Counted from the first letter of the stretch, positions 31,656 through 41,773 are shown. The stretch: DNA of 64,000 bases from Pantoea trifolii (GCF_024506435.1 NZ_JANIET010000001.1:3348001-3412000), one strand, 5' to 3'. Notes: generated by a model from the letters alone, not told the origin. Made by a program: numbers and translations.

Positions 31656-32565
31656 TGCGCATGTCACGGTGAGCAGTACCTTACAGCTGCGCGCCCTGCC
31701 CGCTGATGCCGGTTGGCAGCCGCTAAAATCCCGCTGTGCATTACTGCTGCCACTTAAAGCGGGTGAACGCTTGCCGACGATTAGCGTGCAGTTACGCGCC
31801 GCATATGCGCAGAAATTACAGGTGTCGCTGCTCTCCAGCGCTAATCCGGCCAATATCTGCGGCGATTGCCATCTGGCCACGCAAAGCATCACGGTTACTG
31901 AGCAAGGCACGTATCGACTGAGCTTTGATTATCGTGCCGATTGCGATCGCTATGTGTTTATCACCTTTGAGGAGAACGCCGCGATTGAAGTTGCGCTGAC
32001 CAGCCAGCGTTTGCCGGGCGTGATGATGGTCTTCAATAGTTTGAATCCGCGCGTGGCGAAGCGTACCCGGCAGATTAACGATGGCGATTACGGCGTTGAT
32101 GAGTTTGATTTCTGGCTGCCGCGCCGTGCCCCGCAGCAAATCCTGCTGGCCTTTGCGCTGGACATGCCGCTGCAACTCTGGCACCGCGACTACCTGCTCA
32201 ACGGCAAGCTACGCCCGGAACAGCACACCAATTGCTGGGTGCCCGCGCAGGATGATACGCATCCCTACGCGTGCTGGCACTGGAACGAACCGCAACGGGC
32301 AAAACAGATTACCTTGCTGTTCGACAACGACTTCGATCATGCGATGGAAACGGTGCAAATGGGGCACGCACAGGCGGTGACGCCGCACTGCACCACGCAT
32401 TATCGGGTATGGCTGGATGAGATGCTCTTGGCGGAGGTGACGGAAAATCATCACTCGCTGTGTCATCACGCGGTGCCAAAAGGCGTGAGTTTTAGCCAGA
32501 TTCGGCTGGAGTTGCTCGCCAGCGCGGGCGCGCTACCCGCACTGTACGGATTACATCTGCATTAG
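31624..32565 (+). CDS. C-terminal part of the split FAD oxidoreductase, or separate hypothetical protein
   Basis: Open frame in the +1 phase relative to the FAD gene. As an independent gene the first usable start is the GTG at 31669 ([20 protein letters not shown]; 298 residues), but no convincing ribosome-binding site precedes it. As the second half of the upstream gene, coding starts after the T7 run at 31624 (313 residues). The product is beta-rich, with aromatic patches such as [20 protein letters not shown], and no recognised catalytic motif. It could be a substrate- or carbohydrate-binding domain. It ends overlapping the convergent argO stop by 4 bp. The true boundary depends on whether the frameshift is real. 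Confidence 0.65.
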   Translation, partial: PRHPLANPARDAHVTVSSTLQLRALPADAGWQPLKSRCALLLPLKAGERLPTISVQLRAAYAQKLQVSLLSSANPANICGDCHLATQSITVTEQGTYRLSFDYRADCDRYVFITFEENAAIEVALTSQRLPGVMMVFNSLNPRVAKRTRQINDGDYGVDEFDFWLPRRAPQQILLAFALDMPLQLWHRDYLLNGKLRPEQHTNCWVPAQDDTHPYACWHWNEPQRAKQITLLFDNDFDHAMETVQMGHAQAVTPHCTTHYRVWLDEMLLAEVTENHHSLCHHAVPKGVSFSQIRLELLASAGALPALYGLHLH

Positions 32566-33185
32566 AGAGCGGCAATGCCCTGACGCGCCAGCTGAATGGC
32601 GATAAACCACATCACGCCGCCGACCAGCAGATTGATAATGCGCTGCGCCCGCACGGTGCGCAGCCGCGGCGACAGCCACGCTGCCAGTAGCGCCAGGCCG
32701 AAGAACCAGATGATTGAGGCGCTCACGGTGCCAAATGCAAACCAGCGACGCGCATCTTCAGAGGGAAGCTGGCTACCGAGGCTGCCGAGCACCACAAAGG
32801 TGTCGAGATAGACATGCGGATTGAGCCAGGTGACTGCCAGGATGGTGGCGATAATGCGCCAGCGCCCTTGTTTCAGCTCTGCGTCAGAAGCCAATGAAAC
32901 ATCGCCCTTCCACGCACTGCGCAGCGCGCCCCAGCCGTACCACAGCAGAAATGCCACGCCCGCCCAGGTGATCAGCATCAATAAGATCGGCGATTGATTC
33001 AACAACGCGCTGCCGCCAAAAATCCCACCGCAGATCAGCGCAATGTCGCTAATGGTACACAGCGATGCGGTCATCAGAGGGTAGTGGCGTTTGATGCCCT
33101 GATTCATCACGAAAGCATTTTGCGGCCCTAACGGCAGAATCAGCGCAGCACCAAGAGCAAGCCCTTGTAAATAAACAGATAACAC
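32562..33185 (-). CDS. argO: L-arginine exporter ArgO
   Basis: LysE-family inner-membrane exporter of arginine, including the toxic analogue canavanine, controlled by ArgP. It has 207 residues. The sequence follows E. coli ArgO ([62 protein letters not shown]), with about six hydrophobic segments. It is monocistronic, reads leftwards and meets the accessory FAD gene tail to tail. Confidence 0.95.
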   Translation of the reverse strand: MLSVYLQGLALGAALILPLGPQNAFVMNQGIKRHYPLMTASLCTISDIALICGGIFGGSALLNQSPILLMLITWAGVAFLLWYGWGALRSAWKGDVSLASDAELKQGRWRIIATILAVTWLNPHVYLDTFVVLGSLGSQLPSEDARRWFAFGTVSASIIWFFGLALLAAWLSPRLRTVRAQRIINLLVGGVMWFIAIQLARQGIAAL

Positions 33186-33286
33186 GGAAACAATCCTAAA
33201 AAATGGGGAGATGCGATGCAGTATAGTGACGCGAGGATATTAGAGGAAATTGAAATATTTAATCGGCCATTAGAATAAGTAATAAA

Positions 33287-33308
33287 AAAGGCACCCGCAG
33301 GTGCCTTT
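33287..33308 (-). terminator. Intrinsic terminator after mscS
   Basis: AAAGGCACC-4 nt-GGTGCCTTT, a 9-bp stem. On the minus strand it runs into TTTTTTATT, just past the mscS stop. Confidence 0.88.
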
Positions 33309-33313
33309 CTTAT

Positions 33314-34189
33314 TTACTCAGTGCGCGCAGGTTGCTGTTGCTCGCTCTTCACCTGATGCAGATGCACATCCATCTGCGGATAAGGAATGCCGATGCCGTT
33401 CGCGTCCAGCGTACGTTTGAAGTTCTTCATCAGATCCCAATAGACGTTTTGCAGGTCGCTGCTTTTGCTCCAGCAACGCACCACAAAGTTGAGCGATGAC
33501 GCAGCCAGTTCATTCAGGCCAATCTGGATACCCAAATCTTTTAGTACGCGCTCATCCGCTTCAACCACTTCACGGAAAAGTGCAATTACCTGATCAACAT
33601 CCGCATCGTAAGCGACGCCAATAATGAATTCGTTGCGACGGATCGGTTCGCGCGAATAGTTAATGATATTACCCGCGATGATTTTACCGTTTGGTACCAC
33701 GACAATTTTGCCATCAGCCGTTTTCAAGGTGGTGGAAAAGATCTGCACGTTTTGTACCGTGCCCATCACGCCACCGAGATCAACAAACTCACCGGTTTTG
33801 AACGGGCGGAAGGTCACCAGCAATACGCCTGCAGCCAGGTTGGATAGCGAGCCTTGCAGCGCCAAACCCACCGCCAAACCGGCAGCACCCAGCACGGCAA
33901 TCACGGAAGCGGTTTGCACCCCAACGCGTCCCAGTGCAGCGATGACGGTGAAAGCGATAATTCCGTAGCGCACCATTGCAGAGAGGAAATCTGCCACTGT
34001 CGCATCAATGTGACGCGCCAGCAGAACGCGATTAATTGCATTGGAGACGATGCGGGCAATGAACATACCAATGATGATGGTAACAATCGCCGCCACAATA
34101 TTGACCGCATAGCTCAGGATCAGCGCCTGATTACGTACCAGCCATCCACCCGCACTATTAATGCCGTCGACGACGTTTAAGTCTTCCAT
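33314..34189 (-). CDS. mscS: Small-conductance mechanosensitive channel MscS
   Basis: Heptameric inner-membrane channel that opens under tension and protects against hypo-osmotic shock. It has 291 residues (E. coli 286). Three transmembrane segments are followed by the pore helix [21 protein letters not shown] with the conserved Gly/Ala pattern, then the beta domain ([20 protein letters not shown]) and the C-terminal alpha/beta domain, ending in a Gln-rich tail. It lies between argO and fbaA as in E. coli and is monocistronic with its own terminator. Confidence 0.96.
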   Translation of the reverse strand: MEDLNVVDGINSAGGWLVRNQALILSYAVNIVAAIVTIIIGMFIARIVSNAINRVLLARHIDATVADFLSAMVRYGIIAFTVIAALGRVGVQTASVIAVLGAAGLAVGLALQGSLSNLAAGVLLVTFRPFKTGEFVDLGGVMGTVQNVQIFSTTLKTADGKIVVVPNGKIIAGNIINYSREPIRRNEFIIGVAYDADVDQVIALFREVVEADERVLKDLGIQIGLNELAASSLNFVVRCWSKSSDLQNVYWDLMKNFKRTLDANGIGIPYPQMDVHLHQVKSEQQQPARTE

Positions 34190-34336
34190 TTGTTAGCCCT
34201 GTTGTTGAGTTTCCCGCAGGAAATTGCCAAAAACTGCCAGATTGACTCCGGCATTCCGATTACAAGGGTAAACAAAAATAGGGCGAAGCGCCAAAAATGG
34301 CCTGAATTCGTGGGATTTTCCGGACGAGACGCATAA

Positions 34337-34360
34337 AAAAAGGCCCTTGCGGGCCTTTTT
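34337..34360 (-). terminator. Intrinsic terminator after fbaA
   Basis: AAAAAGGCCC-TTGC-GGGCCTTTTT, a perfect 10-bp stem, 17 bp past the fbaA stop. A run of T follows on the minus strand. It closes the epd-pgk-fbaA unit. Confidence 0.92.
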
Positions 34361-34377
34361 GCTATTGTAAGGAAAAA

Positions 34378-35457
34378 TTACAGTACGTCGACAGCGTTAA
34401 GCTCTTTGAAAGCCTGCTCCAGGCGAACAACCATTGAAGCCTGAGCAGAACGCAGCCACACGCGTGGGTCGTAGTATTTCTTATTCGGGCTATCCACGCC
34501 AGTCGGGTTACCCAACTGCGCTTGCAGATAGTCTTCGTTCTTTTTGTAGTACTGCAGAATACCGTCCCATGTTGCCCATTGGGTGTCGGTATCGATGTTC
34601 ATCTTGATCACGCCGTAGCCGATAGACTCTTCGATTTCTGCAGCAGAAGAACCTGAACCACCATGGAACACGAAGTCTAGCGCGTTGTGCGGCAGATTGT
34701 GTTTCTTGGCCACGTATTCCTGAGAATCACGCAGGATGGTTGGAGTCAGTTTCACGTTGCCTGGCTTGTACACGCCATGCACGTTGCCGAATGAAGCCGC
34801 GATGGTGAAACGTGGGCTGATTTTACTCAGCTCGGTATAAGCGTAATCAACGTCTTCTGGCTGAGTGTACAGAGCAGAAGCGTCCATGTGGCTGTTGTCC
34901 ACGCCGTCTTCTTCGCCACCGGTGCAACCCAGTTCGATTTCCAACGTCATATCCAGCTTGGCCATGCGCGCCAGATACTTAGCAGAGATCTCGATGTTCT
35001 CTTCCAGTGACTCTTCAGACAGGTCAATCATGTGAGAAGAGAATAGCGGCTTACCGGTTTTCTTGAAGTGCTCTTCACCCGCGTCCAACAGACCGTCGAT
35101 CCACGGCAGCAGTTTCTTGGCGCAGTGATCGGTGTGCAGGATAACTGGCACGCCGTACTGTTCAGCCATCAGATGCACATGGTATGCACCCGCGATAGCG
35201 CCGAAGATTGCCGCGCCCTGAGGTTTGTCGGTTTTGAAACCTTTACCGGCGATGAAGGCAGCACCACCATTGGAGAACTGAACGATGACCGGCGCTTTCA
35301 CTTTGGCCGCAGCTTCCAATACCGCGTTGATAGAGTCCGTGCCGACGCAGTTAACTGCTGGCAGAGCGAATTTGTTCTCTTTCGCTACCTGGAAAATTTT
35401 CTGAACGTCGTCACCAGTGACAACGCCGGGTTTTACGAAATCAAAAATTTTAGACAT
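34378..35457 (-). CDS. fbaA: Class II fructose-bisphosphate aldolase
   Basis: Zinc-dependent glycolytic aldolase splitting fructose-1,6-bisphosphate into DHAP and glyceraldehyde-3-phosphate. It has 359 residues, the E. coli length. Motifs are HTDHC (residues 108-112, catalytic Asp and zinc His), the zinc-binding region ELGCTGGEEDG, FGNVHGVYKPGNVKL and the phosphate loop FHGGSGSS. It is the third gene of epd-pgk-fbaA, 104 bp after pgk, and is followed by a strong terminator. Confidence 0.98.
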   Translation of the reverse strand: MSKIFDFVKPGVVTGDDVQKIFQVAKENKFALPAVNCVGTDSINAVLEAAAKVKAPVIVQFSNGGAAFIAGKGFKTDKPQGAAIFGAIAGAYHVHLMAEQYGVPVILHTDHCAKKLLPWIDGLLDAGEEHFKKTGKPLFSSHMIDLSEESLEENIEISAKYLARMAKLDMTLEIELGCTGGEEDGVDNSHMDASALYTQPEDVDYAYTELSKISPRFTIAASFGNVHGVYKPGNVKLTPTILRDSQEYVAKKHNLPHNALDFVFHGGSGSSAAEIEESIGYGVIKMNIDTDTQWATWDGILQYYKKNEDYLQAQLGNPTGVDSPNKKYYDPRVWLRSAQASMVVRLEQAFKELNAVDVL

Positions 35458-35561
35458 GTTTGTGTCCCGTTTCGTTACCGTTCATCCCCGAAGGGATTGC
35501 GATTTGATTGCCCCATACAGGGCTAGCCTTCAGGCGACGCCAAAGCGCCGCCCCCAAAGAG

Positions 35562-36725
35562 TTACTGCTTGGCGCGCTCTTCCAGCATAGCAACTGCTGG
35601 CAGTTTTTTGCCTTCCACGAACTCGAGGAATGCGCCGCCGCCGGTAGAGATATAAGAGATCTTATCTTCGATACCGAACAGGTCGATTGCAGCCAGCGTA
35701 TCGCCGCCACCTGCCACTGAGAACGCATCGCTATCGGCGATAGCATTCGCCACGATTTCGGTGCCTTTACGGAAGTTCGGAAACTCGAACACGCCAACCG
35801 GGCCGTTCCACAGAATGGTTTTCGCGCCTTTCAGAATCGCGGCCATTGCCTGAGCGGTTTCGTCACCGAAGTCCATAATCTCTTCGTTATCCGCTACTTC
35901 GGAAACCTTTTTCACGGTAGCCGGAGCAGTTTCAGAGAATTCCGTGCCTACGCGAGAATCGGTAGGAACCGGGATGCCATGCTCGTCACGCAGCTTTTTC
36001 GCTGCTTCAACGAAGTCTGGCTCAAAAAGTGATTTGCCGACGTTGTTGTCGATAGCCACGAAGGTATTCGCGATACCGCCGCCCACAATCACGGTGTCAG
36101 CAATTTTCACCAGCGACTGCAGCACATCAAACTTGGTCGACACTTTAGAACCACCAACCACAGCAACTAATGGACGCTCTGGATTGCTCATCACTTTGCC
36201 CAGCGCTTCCAGCTCAGCTGACAGCAGCGGACCGGCACACGCGATTGGTGCGAACTTGCCTACGCCGTGGGTAGAAGCCTGTGCGCGGTGCGCAGTACCA
36301 AACGCATCCATCACAAACACGTCGCACAGCGCGGCATATTTCTTCGACAGGCCTTCTTCGTCTTTTTTCTCGCCTTTGTTAAAGCGCACGTTTTCCAGCA
36401 CAACCAATTCGCCCGCGCCGACTTCAACGCCGTCGAGGTAATCTTTTGCCAGGGTAACGTTGGTGCCGTTCAGTTTGTCTTTCAGGTAGTTAACAACCGG
36501 CAGCAGGGAGAACTCTTCGTTGTATTCACCTTCGGTCGGACGACCCAGGTGAGAGGTAACCATCACTTTCGCGCCCTGTTTCAACGCCGCTTCGATGGTA
36601 GGCAGAGAAGCACGAATACGTGCATCTGACGTCACTTTCCCTTCTTTCACTGGCACGTTGAGATCGGCACGGATCAGAACGCGTTTACCAGCAAGATCCA
36701 GATCGGTCATCTTAATTACAGACAT
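35562..36725 (-). CDS. pgk: Phosphoglycerate kinase
   Basis: Glycolytic kinase that makes ATP from 1,3-bisphosphoglycerate. It has 387 residues (E. coli 387). The substrate-binding N-domain contains [18 protein letters not shown] and [12 protein letters not shown], the hinge region [14 protein letters not shown], and the ATP-binding C-domain [13 protein letters not shown] and GGGDTLAAI. It lies 51 bp downstream of epd. Confidence 0.98.
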   Translation of the reverse strand: MSVIKMTDLDLAGKRVLIRADLNVPVKEGKVTSDARIRASLPTIEAALKQGAKVMVTSHLGRPTEGEYNEEFSLLPVVNYLKDKLNGTNVTLAKDYLDGVEVGAGELVVLENVRFNKGEKKDEEGLSKKYAALCDVFVMDAFGTAHRAQASTHGVGKFAPIACAGPLLSAELEALGKVMSNPERPLVAVVGGSKVSTKFDVLQSLVKIADTVIVGGGIANTFVAIDNNVGKSLFEPDFVEAAKKLRDEHGIPVPTDSRVGTEFSETAPATVKKVSEVADNEEIMDFGDETAQAMAAILKGAKTILWNGPVGVFEFPNFRKGTEIVANAIADSDAFSVAGGGDTLAAIDLFGIEDKISYISTGGGAFLEFVEGKKLPAVAMLEERAKQ

Positions 36726-36776
36726 GGTGAACCCTCTCGTTGATTCTCATAAGTTTTGCCAGACGCAGTCCGCGTC

Positions 36777-37796
36777 TTACCTGAAACCGCTTGCGGCCAT
36801 TGCTAACGTGGTGTCGATCATGCGGTTAGCAAAGCCCCATTCGTTGTCACACCAAACCAGCGTTTTGATAAGGTGATGACCACTGACCCGCGTTTGCGTG
36901 CCATCGACTATGGCACTGTGCGGATCATGGTTAAAATCTACTGAGACTAACGGTAATTCCGTATAGTCAACTATACCACGAAACGCCCCTTCTGACGCAT
37001 TTCGCAACAAGGCATTAACCTCGCAGGCCTTCACCGCTTCGCGCACCGAGACGCTCAAATCAATGGCTGTCACGTTGATGGTGGGCACGCGCACCGCAAT
37101 CGCCTCAAAGCGATCGTTAAATTTCGGAAAAATACGGGTAATGCCAGCAGCAAGACGCGTATCTACCGGAATGATCGATTGGCTGGCGGCGCGGGTACGA
37201 CGCAGATCGCTGTGGTAGGCGTCAATCACCTGCTGATCGTGCATCGCCGAGTGAATGGTAGTCACGGTGCCCGACTCAATGCCAAAGGCGTCATCCAGCA
37301 ACTTGATCACCGGAATAATGCAGTTGGTGGTACAGGATGCGTTGGAGACAATGCGGTCAGTTTGTTTAAGAGCTTGTTCGTTAACACCGAATACGACAGT
37401 AGCATCGAGATCGTTACCGCCCGGATGCGAGAACAACACTTTCTTCGCACCTGCTGCCAGATGGGCTTCGCCATCAGCGCGGCTGCCGTACACGCCGGTG
37501 CAATCCAGCACGATATCCACATTCAGTTCGCGCCACGGCAACACATCGATTTCCGCCTGATGCAGGATGCGAATGGTGTCGTCGCCAACAAACAGCTGAT
37601 CGCGCTCCTGGCGCACATCAAAGGCAAAACGGCCGTGGCTGGTGTCGTACTTCAGCAGATGCGCCATCCCGGCGGCATCGGCCAGCTCGTTAATGGCGAC
37701 CACGGTGATCTCAGCCCGGCGACCGGTTTCATACAGAGCGCGCAACACGTTACGCCCGATACGACCAAAACCATTTATTGCTACGCGAACGGTCAT
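36777..37796 (-). CDS. epd: D-erythrose-4-phosphate dehydrogenase
   Basis: GAPDH-like enzyme oxidising erythrose-4-phosphate to 4-phosphoerythronate, the first step of the PLP (vitamin B6) DXP-dependent pathway. The ATG at 37796 ([24 protein letters not shown] upstream) gives 339 residues, identical in length to E. coli. The catalytic cysteine lies in [10 protein letters not shown], and the NAD fold is GFGRIGR. It is the first gene of epd-pgk-fbaA, behind a region with two Cra-type boxes. Confidence 0.97.
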   Translation of the reverse strand: MTVRVAINGFGRIGRNVLRALYETGRRAEITVVAINELADAAGMAHLLKYDTSHGRFAFDVRQERDQLFVGDDTIRILHQAEIDVLPWRELNVDIVLDCTGVYGSRADGEAHLAAGAKKVLFSHPGGNDLDATVVFGVNEQALKQTDRIVSNASCTTNCIIPVIKLLDDAFGIESGTVTTIHSAMHDQQVIDAYHSDLRRTRAASQSIIPVDTRLAAGITRIFPKFNDRFEAIAVRVPTINVTAIDLSVSVREAVKACEVNALLRNASEGAFRGIVDYTELPLVSVDFNHDPHSAIVDGTQTRVSGHHLIKTLVWCDNEWGFANRMIDTTLAMAASGFR

Positions 37797-38069
37797 TTCT
37801 ACCTTCAACAACACCCGAAAAAACGTGCCGATTAGCCTGAGCGTTTCACACCGTTTTGTACAGGGAATTATTGCCTGCTCTCACCGGCAAGATGCACGTT
37901 TTCGCTGGCGACTGAAACGGTTCAGCTAGAGTAATGCAAGAGAGGAATAACGGGAATGATTGCGATCAAGTGAGTGGCGGAATATTGGATCTACGTCACA
38001 ATTTTTGCACTGCGGAATTATTACTACAGGAATAATTGAACCGTTTCAGGTTGGAGGTGGTGAATCAAT

Positions 38070-38095
38070 AAGGGCGCCCCAGCTGGGACGCCCTT
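38070..38095 (-). terminator. Probable tktA terminator
   Basis: Hairpin AAGGGCG / CGCCCTT, extended by CCC / GGG with one C-A mismatch. It lies about 40 bp past the tktA stop, on the far side of palindromic copy 6. The T-run on the minus strand (TTATT) is short. Confidence 0.6.
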
Positions 38096-38111
38096 TATAC
38101 CCGCTGTGTAG

Positions 38112-38131
38112 GGTCGCCATTTATGGCGACC
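38112..38131. repeat. Short palindromic intergenic repeat, copy 6
   Basis: GGTCGCCAT-TT-ATGGCGACC, 5 bp past the tktA stop, preceded by GTAG like copies 1 and 5. Confidence 0.85.
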
Positions 38132-38136
38132 TCAAA

Positions 38137-40128
38137 TCACAGAATCGATTTCGCCGTTTTAACCACGTTCTCAACGGTGAAACCAAACTCTTTGAACAGC
38201 TGATCCGCAGGCGCTGACTCACCGAAGGTGGTCATGCCGACGATCGCCCCGTTCAGGCCGGTGTATTTGAACCAGTAATCCGCGATACCCGCTTCAATCG
38301 CCACGCGTGCGGCAACTGCTTTCGGCAGCACGGATTCACGGTACGCCGCGTCCTGCTTGTCGAAGGCGTCGGTGGATGGCATAGAAACCACGCGCACCTT
38401 GCGTCCTTCCGCCGTCAGCTGCTCATAAGCAGCCACTGCCAGCTCCACTTCTGAACCGGTAGCGATCAGGATCAGCTCTGGTGTGCCTTCACTGTCCTTC
38501 AGCACGTAACCACCACGCGCCACGTTCGCCAGCTGCTCAGCGCTGCGATCCTGCTGCGCCAGGTTCTGACGCGAGAAGATCAGCGCCGACGGGCCGTCAA
38601 CACGTTCAATGGCATATTTCCACGCCACCGCTGACTCAACCTGGTCGCACGGGCGCCACAGGCTCATGTTTGGCGTCACGCGCAGGCTGGCCATCTGCTC
38701 AACCGGCTGGTGCGTCGGGCCATCTTCGCCCAGACCAATCGAGTCGTGGGTGTAGACCATGATCTGACGGATTTTCATCAGCGCGGCCATACGTGCGGCG
38801 TTGCGCGCGTACTCGACGAACATCAGGAAGGTCGCAGTGTACGGCAGGAAGCCGCCGTGCAGCGCGAGGCCGTTGGCGATGGCGGTCATACCGAACTCGC
38901 GCACGCCGTAATGGATGTAGTTGCCCGCCGCGTCTTCATTGATTGGCTTAGAACCGGACCACATGGTGAGGTTGCTTGGCGCCAGGTCAGCGGAGCCGCC
39001 CAGATATTCCGGCAGGATTTTACCGAAGGCTTCGATGGCGTTCTGCGAGGCTTTACGGCTGGCGATTTTCGCCGGATTGGCCTGCAGCTGCTCGATGAAC
39101 TTCTGCGACTCAGTGGCCCAGTTAGCTGGCAGCTCGTTGTTTACGCGACGTTTGAACTCCGCAGCCAGCTCCGGATGTGCAGCGGCATAGGCAGCAAACT
39201 TCTGGTCCCACGCGGACTCTTTCGCCTGGCCGGCTTCTCTGGCATCCCACTGCGCGTAGATGTCTGAAGGGATTTCAAACGGACCGTGGTTCCAGCCCAG
39301 CTGCTTACGGGTCAGCGCGATTTCGTCGGCACCCAGCGGCGCGCCGTGCGAGTCGTGCGTACCGGCTTTGTTCGGCGAACCGAAGCCAATCACGGTTTTG
39401 CACATCAGCAGCGAAGGCTTGTCGGAAACCGCTTTGGCCTCTTCAACCGCTTTCTTAATCGCGTCGGCATCGTGACCGTCCACGCCGCGCACCACGTGCC
39501 AGCCGTAGGCTTCAAAGCGTTTAGCGGTGTCGTCGGTGAACCAGCCGTCAACGTGACCGTCGATGGAGATGCCGTTGTCATCATAGAAGGCAACCAGTTT
39601 GCCCAGCTTCAGGGTGCCGGCGATAGAGCAGACTTCGTGTGAGATGCCTTCCATCATGCAGCCGTCGCCCATAAACACGTAGGTGTTATGGTCTACGATG
39701 TCATGACCCGGGCGGTTGAACTGCGCCGCCAGCGTGCGCTCGGCAATGGCAAAACCCACTGCGTTCGCAATGCCCTGACCCAGCGGGCCGGTAGTGGTTT
39801 CAACGCCTGCGGTGTAACCGTATTCCGGGTGGCCTGGAGTTTTAGAGTGCAGCTGACGGAAGTTCTGCAGCTCGCTCATTGGCAGATTGTAGCCAGTGAG
39901 GTGCAGCAGGCTGTAAATCAGCATTGAGCCGTGACCGTTCGACAGCACAAAGCGGTCGCGATCTGCCCACAGCGGGTTAGTAGGGTTATGGTTCAGGAAG
40001 TCACGCCACAGTACTTCGGCGATGTCCGCCATGCCCATCGGGGCACCCGGATGTCCCGAATTGGCTTTTTGTACTGCATCCATACTTAACGCGCGAATGG
40101 CGTTGGCAAGCTCTTTACGAGAGGGCAT
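38137..40128 (-). CDS. tktA: Transketolase A
   Basis: Thiamine-diphosphate enzyme of the non-oxidative pentose phosphate pathway. It has 663 residues, as in E. coli. The TPP/Mg motif is [20 protein letters not shown]-terminal active-site histidines lie in [10 protein letters not shown], and the pyrimidine domain contains [19 protein letters not shown]. It is monocistronic and divergent from loiP. It sits near epd, which uses the erythrose-4-phosphate made by transketolase. Confidence 0.98.
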   Translation of the reverse strand: MPSRKELANAIRALSMDAVQKANSGHPGAPMGMADIAEVLWRDFLNHNPTNPLWADRDRFVLSNGHGSMLIYSLLHLTGYNLPMSELQNFRQLHSKTPGHPEYGYTAGVETTTGPLGQGIANAVGFAIAERTLAAQFNRPGHDIVDHNTYVFMGDGCMMEGISHEVCSIAGTLKLGKLVAFYDDNGISIDGHVDGWFTDDTAKRFEAYGWHVVRGVDGHDADAIKKAVEEAKAVSDKPSLLMCKTVIGFGSPNKAGTHDSHGAPLGADEIALTRKQLGWNHGPFEIPSDIYAQWDAREAGQAKESAWDQKFAAYAAAHPELAAEFKRRVNNELPANWATESQKFIEQLQANPAKIASRKASQNAIEAFGKILPEYLGGSADLAPSNLTMWSGSKPINEDAAGNYIHYGVREFGMTAIANGLALHGGFLPYTATFLMFVEYARNAARMAALMKIRQIMVYTHDSIGLGEDGPTHQPVEQMASLRVTPNMSLWRPCDQVESAVAWKYAIERVDGPSALIFSRQNLAQQDRSAEQLANVARGGYVLKDSEGTPELILIATGSEVELAVAAYEQLTAEGRKVRVVSMPSTDAFDKQDAAYRESVLPKAVAARVAIEAGIADYWFKYTGLNGAIVGMTTFGESAPADQLFKEFGFTVENVVKTAKSIL

Positions 40129-40340
40129 CTTCTACTCCAGGTCGGATTAATGCTCCGCCACGCTTAACTTATTGTAATTAATCAGTTATAAGGCGAAGCG
40201 AGAAAAAAGTCGCACATCAATGTACATGAAAATCAGGACAAAAGTACATGCATCTGGATGCTAAATCACGGGTAACCGTTTGCATTTCCGGCCTTGTCTG
40301 CTAGCCATTGCACAACATGCGAGCTATAACCAAATCGTTT

Positions 40341-40376
40341 AAACACCTGTGACGGTTTCAGGTGTTTGTTTTATTT
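40341..40376 (+). terminator. Terminator-like hairpin in the loiP leader
   Basis: AAACACCTG-9 nt-CAGGTGTTT, a perfect 9-bp stem followed by GTTTTATTT, ending 26 bp before the loiP ATG. The polarity is rightward. No gene lies upstream on this strand, so it may be an attenuator of loiP or the end of a short unannotated transcript from the 272-bp tktA-loiP gap. Confidence 0.6.
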
Positions 40377-40401
40377 ACCTTGTTACCCAAAGGATGCCGA
40401 T

Positions 40402-41154
40402 ATGAAAATGAGAGCTACCATTGTTGCTCTGGGAATGGCTTCGTTGCTGAGCGGCTGCGAAGGATTTGATAACAACGCGCTGCTGCAATCTGGTGCGCAG
40501 GCTTATCAGGCCTACGCGCTGAACGATGCGCAAGTGAAAGAGTTAAGCGATCAATCTTGTGCGCAGATGGATAAAGACAATCAGGTTGCACCCGCCAACA
40601 GTGAATATCAGCAGCGCCTGAACAAAATCGCCGCGGCGCTCGGCGATAACATCAACGGCGTGCCTGCCAACTACAAGGTGTATCAAACCAAAGACGTCAA
40701 CGCCTGGGCGATGGCCAACGGTTGTATCCGTGTCTACAGCGGTTTGATGGACATGATGACCGACAACGAAGTCGAAGGTGTGCTCGGCCATGAGATGGGC
40801 CACGTCGCACTGGGCCATACGCGTAAAGCGATGCAGGTGGCGCTGACGACCACTGCAACGCGCACCGCTGCGGCTTCCGTCGGCGGCGTGATTGGCTCGC
40901 TGTCACAATCGCAATTGGGTGAAATGGGCGAAAAACTGGTAAATGCACAGTTCTCACAAACCCAGGAAACACAGGCTGACGATTACTCGTTTGATCTGAT
41001 GAAAAAGCGTGGCATTGATCCGATGGGATTAGCGACCAGCTTTGAGAAGCTGGCGAAGCTGGAACAGGGACGCCAGAGTTCGATGTTTGATTCGCACCCG
41101 GATTCGGAAGCGCGCGCCCAGCATATTCGTGAGCGCATTGCCGCTGGGAAGTGA
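40402..41154 (+). CDS. loiP: Outer-membrane lipoprotein metalloprotease LoiP (YggG)
   Basis: M48-family zinc metalloprotease anchored in the outer membrane. In E. coli it is induced at low osmolarity and is linked to the BepA/YcaL family. It has 250 residues from the ATG at 40402 (AAGGAT upstream). The lipobox is LLSGC (Cys19). The zinc motif HEMGH lies in VLGHEMGHVALGH, with a distal Glu in QTQETQADDYSFDLM. Tail to tail with the yidB-like gene, separated by a 127-bp structured repeat. Confidence 0.94.
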   Translation: MKMRATIVALGMASLLSGCEGFDNNALLQSGAQAYQAYALNDAQVKELSDQSCAQMDKDNQVAPANSEYQQRLNKIAAALGDNINGVPANYKVYQTKDVNAWAMANGCIRVYSGLMDMMTDNEVEGVLGHEMGHVALGHTRKAMQVALTTTATRTAAASVGGVIGSLSQSQLGEMGEKLVNAQFSQTQETQADDYSFDLMKKRGIDPMGLATSFEKLAKLEQGRQSSMFDSHPDSEARAQHIRERIAAGK

Positions 41155-41163
41155 ATTGTGCTG

Positions 41164-41290
41164 GCTGTCCCCCTCCTCGATCCTCCCCCATCAATGGGGG
41201 AGGAAGATGCTGCAATATGTAGGCTCAGAGGCTGCATATAGCAACATCTCCTTCCCCCGTTAACGGGGGAAGGCCGGGATGGGGGACAGC
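41164..41290. repeat. 127-bp multi-hairpin palindromic element
   Basis: The element is bounded by GCTGTCCCCC and its exact complement GGGGGACAGC. Inside are two perfect hairpins, CCTCCCCCAT-CA-ATGGGGGAGG and CCTTCCCCCGTTAACGGGGGAAGG (24 bp, palindromic throughout; arms CCTTCCCCCGTT). Between them is an 18-bp imperfect inverted pair (AGATGCTGCAATATGTAG with CTGCATATAGCAACATCT). The RNA or single strand could fold as an outer stem carrying three arms. It occupies the intergenic gap after loiP almost exactly. It does not match the ERIC consensus I know. Probably a non-autonomous miniature repeat. Confidence 0.85.
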
Positions 41291-41314
41291 AAGCAAAGAT
41301 CAAGCAAGCAATAA

Positions 41315-41719
41315 TCAACGCTTAAACAATCCATCCACCATCGCACCCAAATCCTGGGTATTCGACGTCTTAATGTGGCCCTGCGGCGATAGCTTATCAA
41401 TCACCTGCGGCAATAAGGCAGCCAGCGTACCGGACGCACCATGTACATCGGTGCCGAGCTTATCCGCCAGCGACTGCAGCTGATCATTGCCAAGCGCGTT
41501 TTGAATCTCGCCGCCATCAATCGACATGTTACTGCCGCTGCCAAGCCAGCTATTCAGCACCTGCCCGAGTCCGCCCTGCTGAAACTTCTGCAGCAGCACC
41601 TCAACGCCGCCCTGTTCCTGCACCCAGTTCCAGATAGCCATCAGCTGTTGCATCTGGTTGCCCTGCCCGCTTCCGTTGCTGTTTCCCAGCGATCCCACTA
41701 AATCGTCCAGTAAACCCAT
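41315..41719 (-). CDS. YidB-like DUF937 family protein
   Basis: 134-residue soluble protein of the YidB/DUF937 family, function unknown. The family signature is the N-terminal MGLLDDLVGSLG, followed by a Gly/Gln/Asn-rich linker, GGLGQVLNSWLGSGSN and a C-terminal LAALLPQVIDKLSPQGHI. It lies between speB (54 bp upstream in the transcription sense) and the loiP-proximal repeat. I leave the symbol empty because more than one yidB-like gene may exist in the genome. Confidence 0.85.
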   Translation of the reverse strand: MGLLDDLVGSLGNSNGSGQGNQMQQLMAIWNWVQEQGGVEVLLQKFQQGGLGQVLNSWLGSGSNMSIDGGEIQNALGNDQLQSLADKLGTDVHGASGTLAALLPQVIDKLSPQGHIKTSNTQDLGAMVDGLFKR

Positions 41720-41773
41720 AGTCGCCTCCGCAGATTAATTAACCGCCAGTAAGTGTAGCCGCAAGCAAATGGA

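Larger units (their letters stand above)
37797..38136 (-). promoter_or_regulatory. Control region of epd-pgk-fbaA with two Cra-type boxes
   Basis: A 340-bp region without genes. Two Cra (FruR)-like boxes are present: CTGAAACGGTTCAG at 37912-37925 and TTGAACCGTTTCAG at 38036-38049, both near-palindromic matches to the TGAA-C-NNTTCA type core. epd-pgk is a known Cra target in E. coli. The tktA terminator and palindromic copy 6 occupy its right end. Confidence 0.75.

Noticed and set aside
41164..41290. ERIC element (also about 127 bp)
   Set aside because: Length is similar, but the arms and core do not match the ERIC consensus I know.
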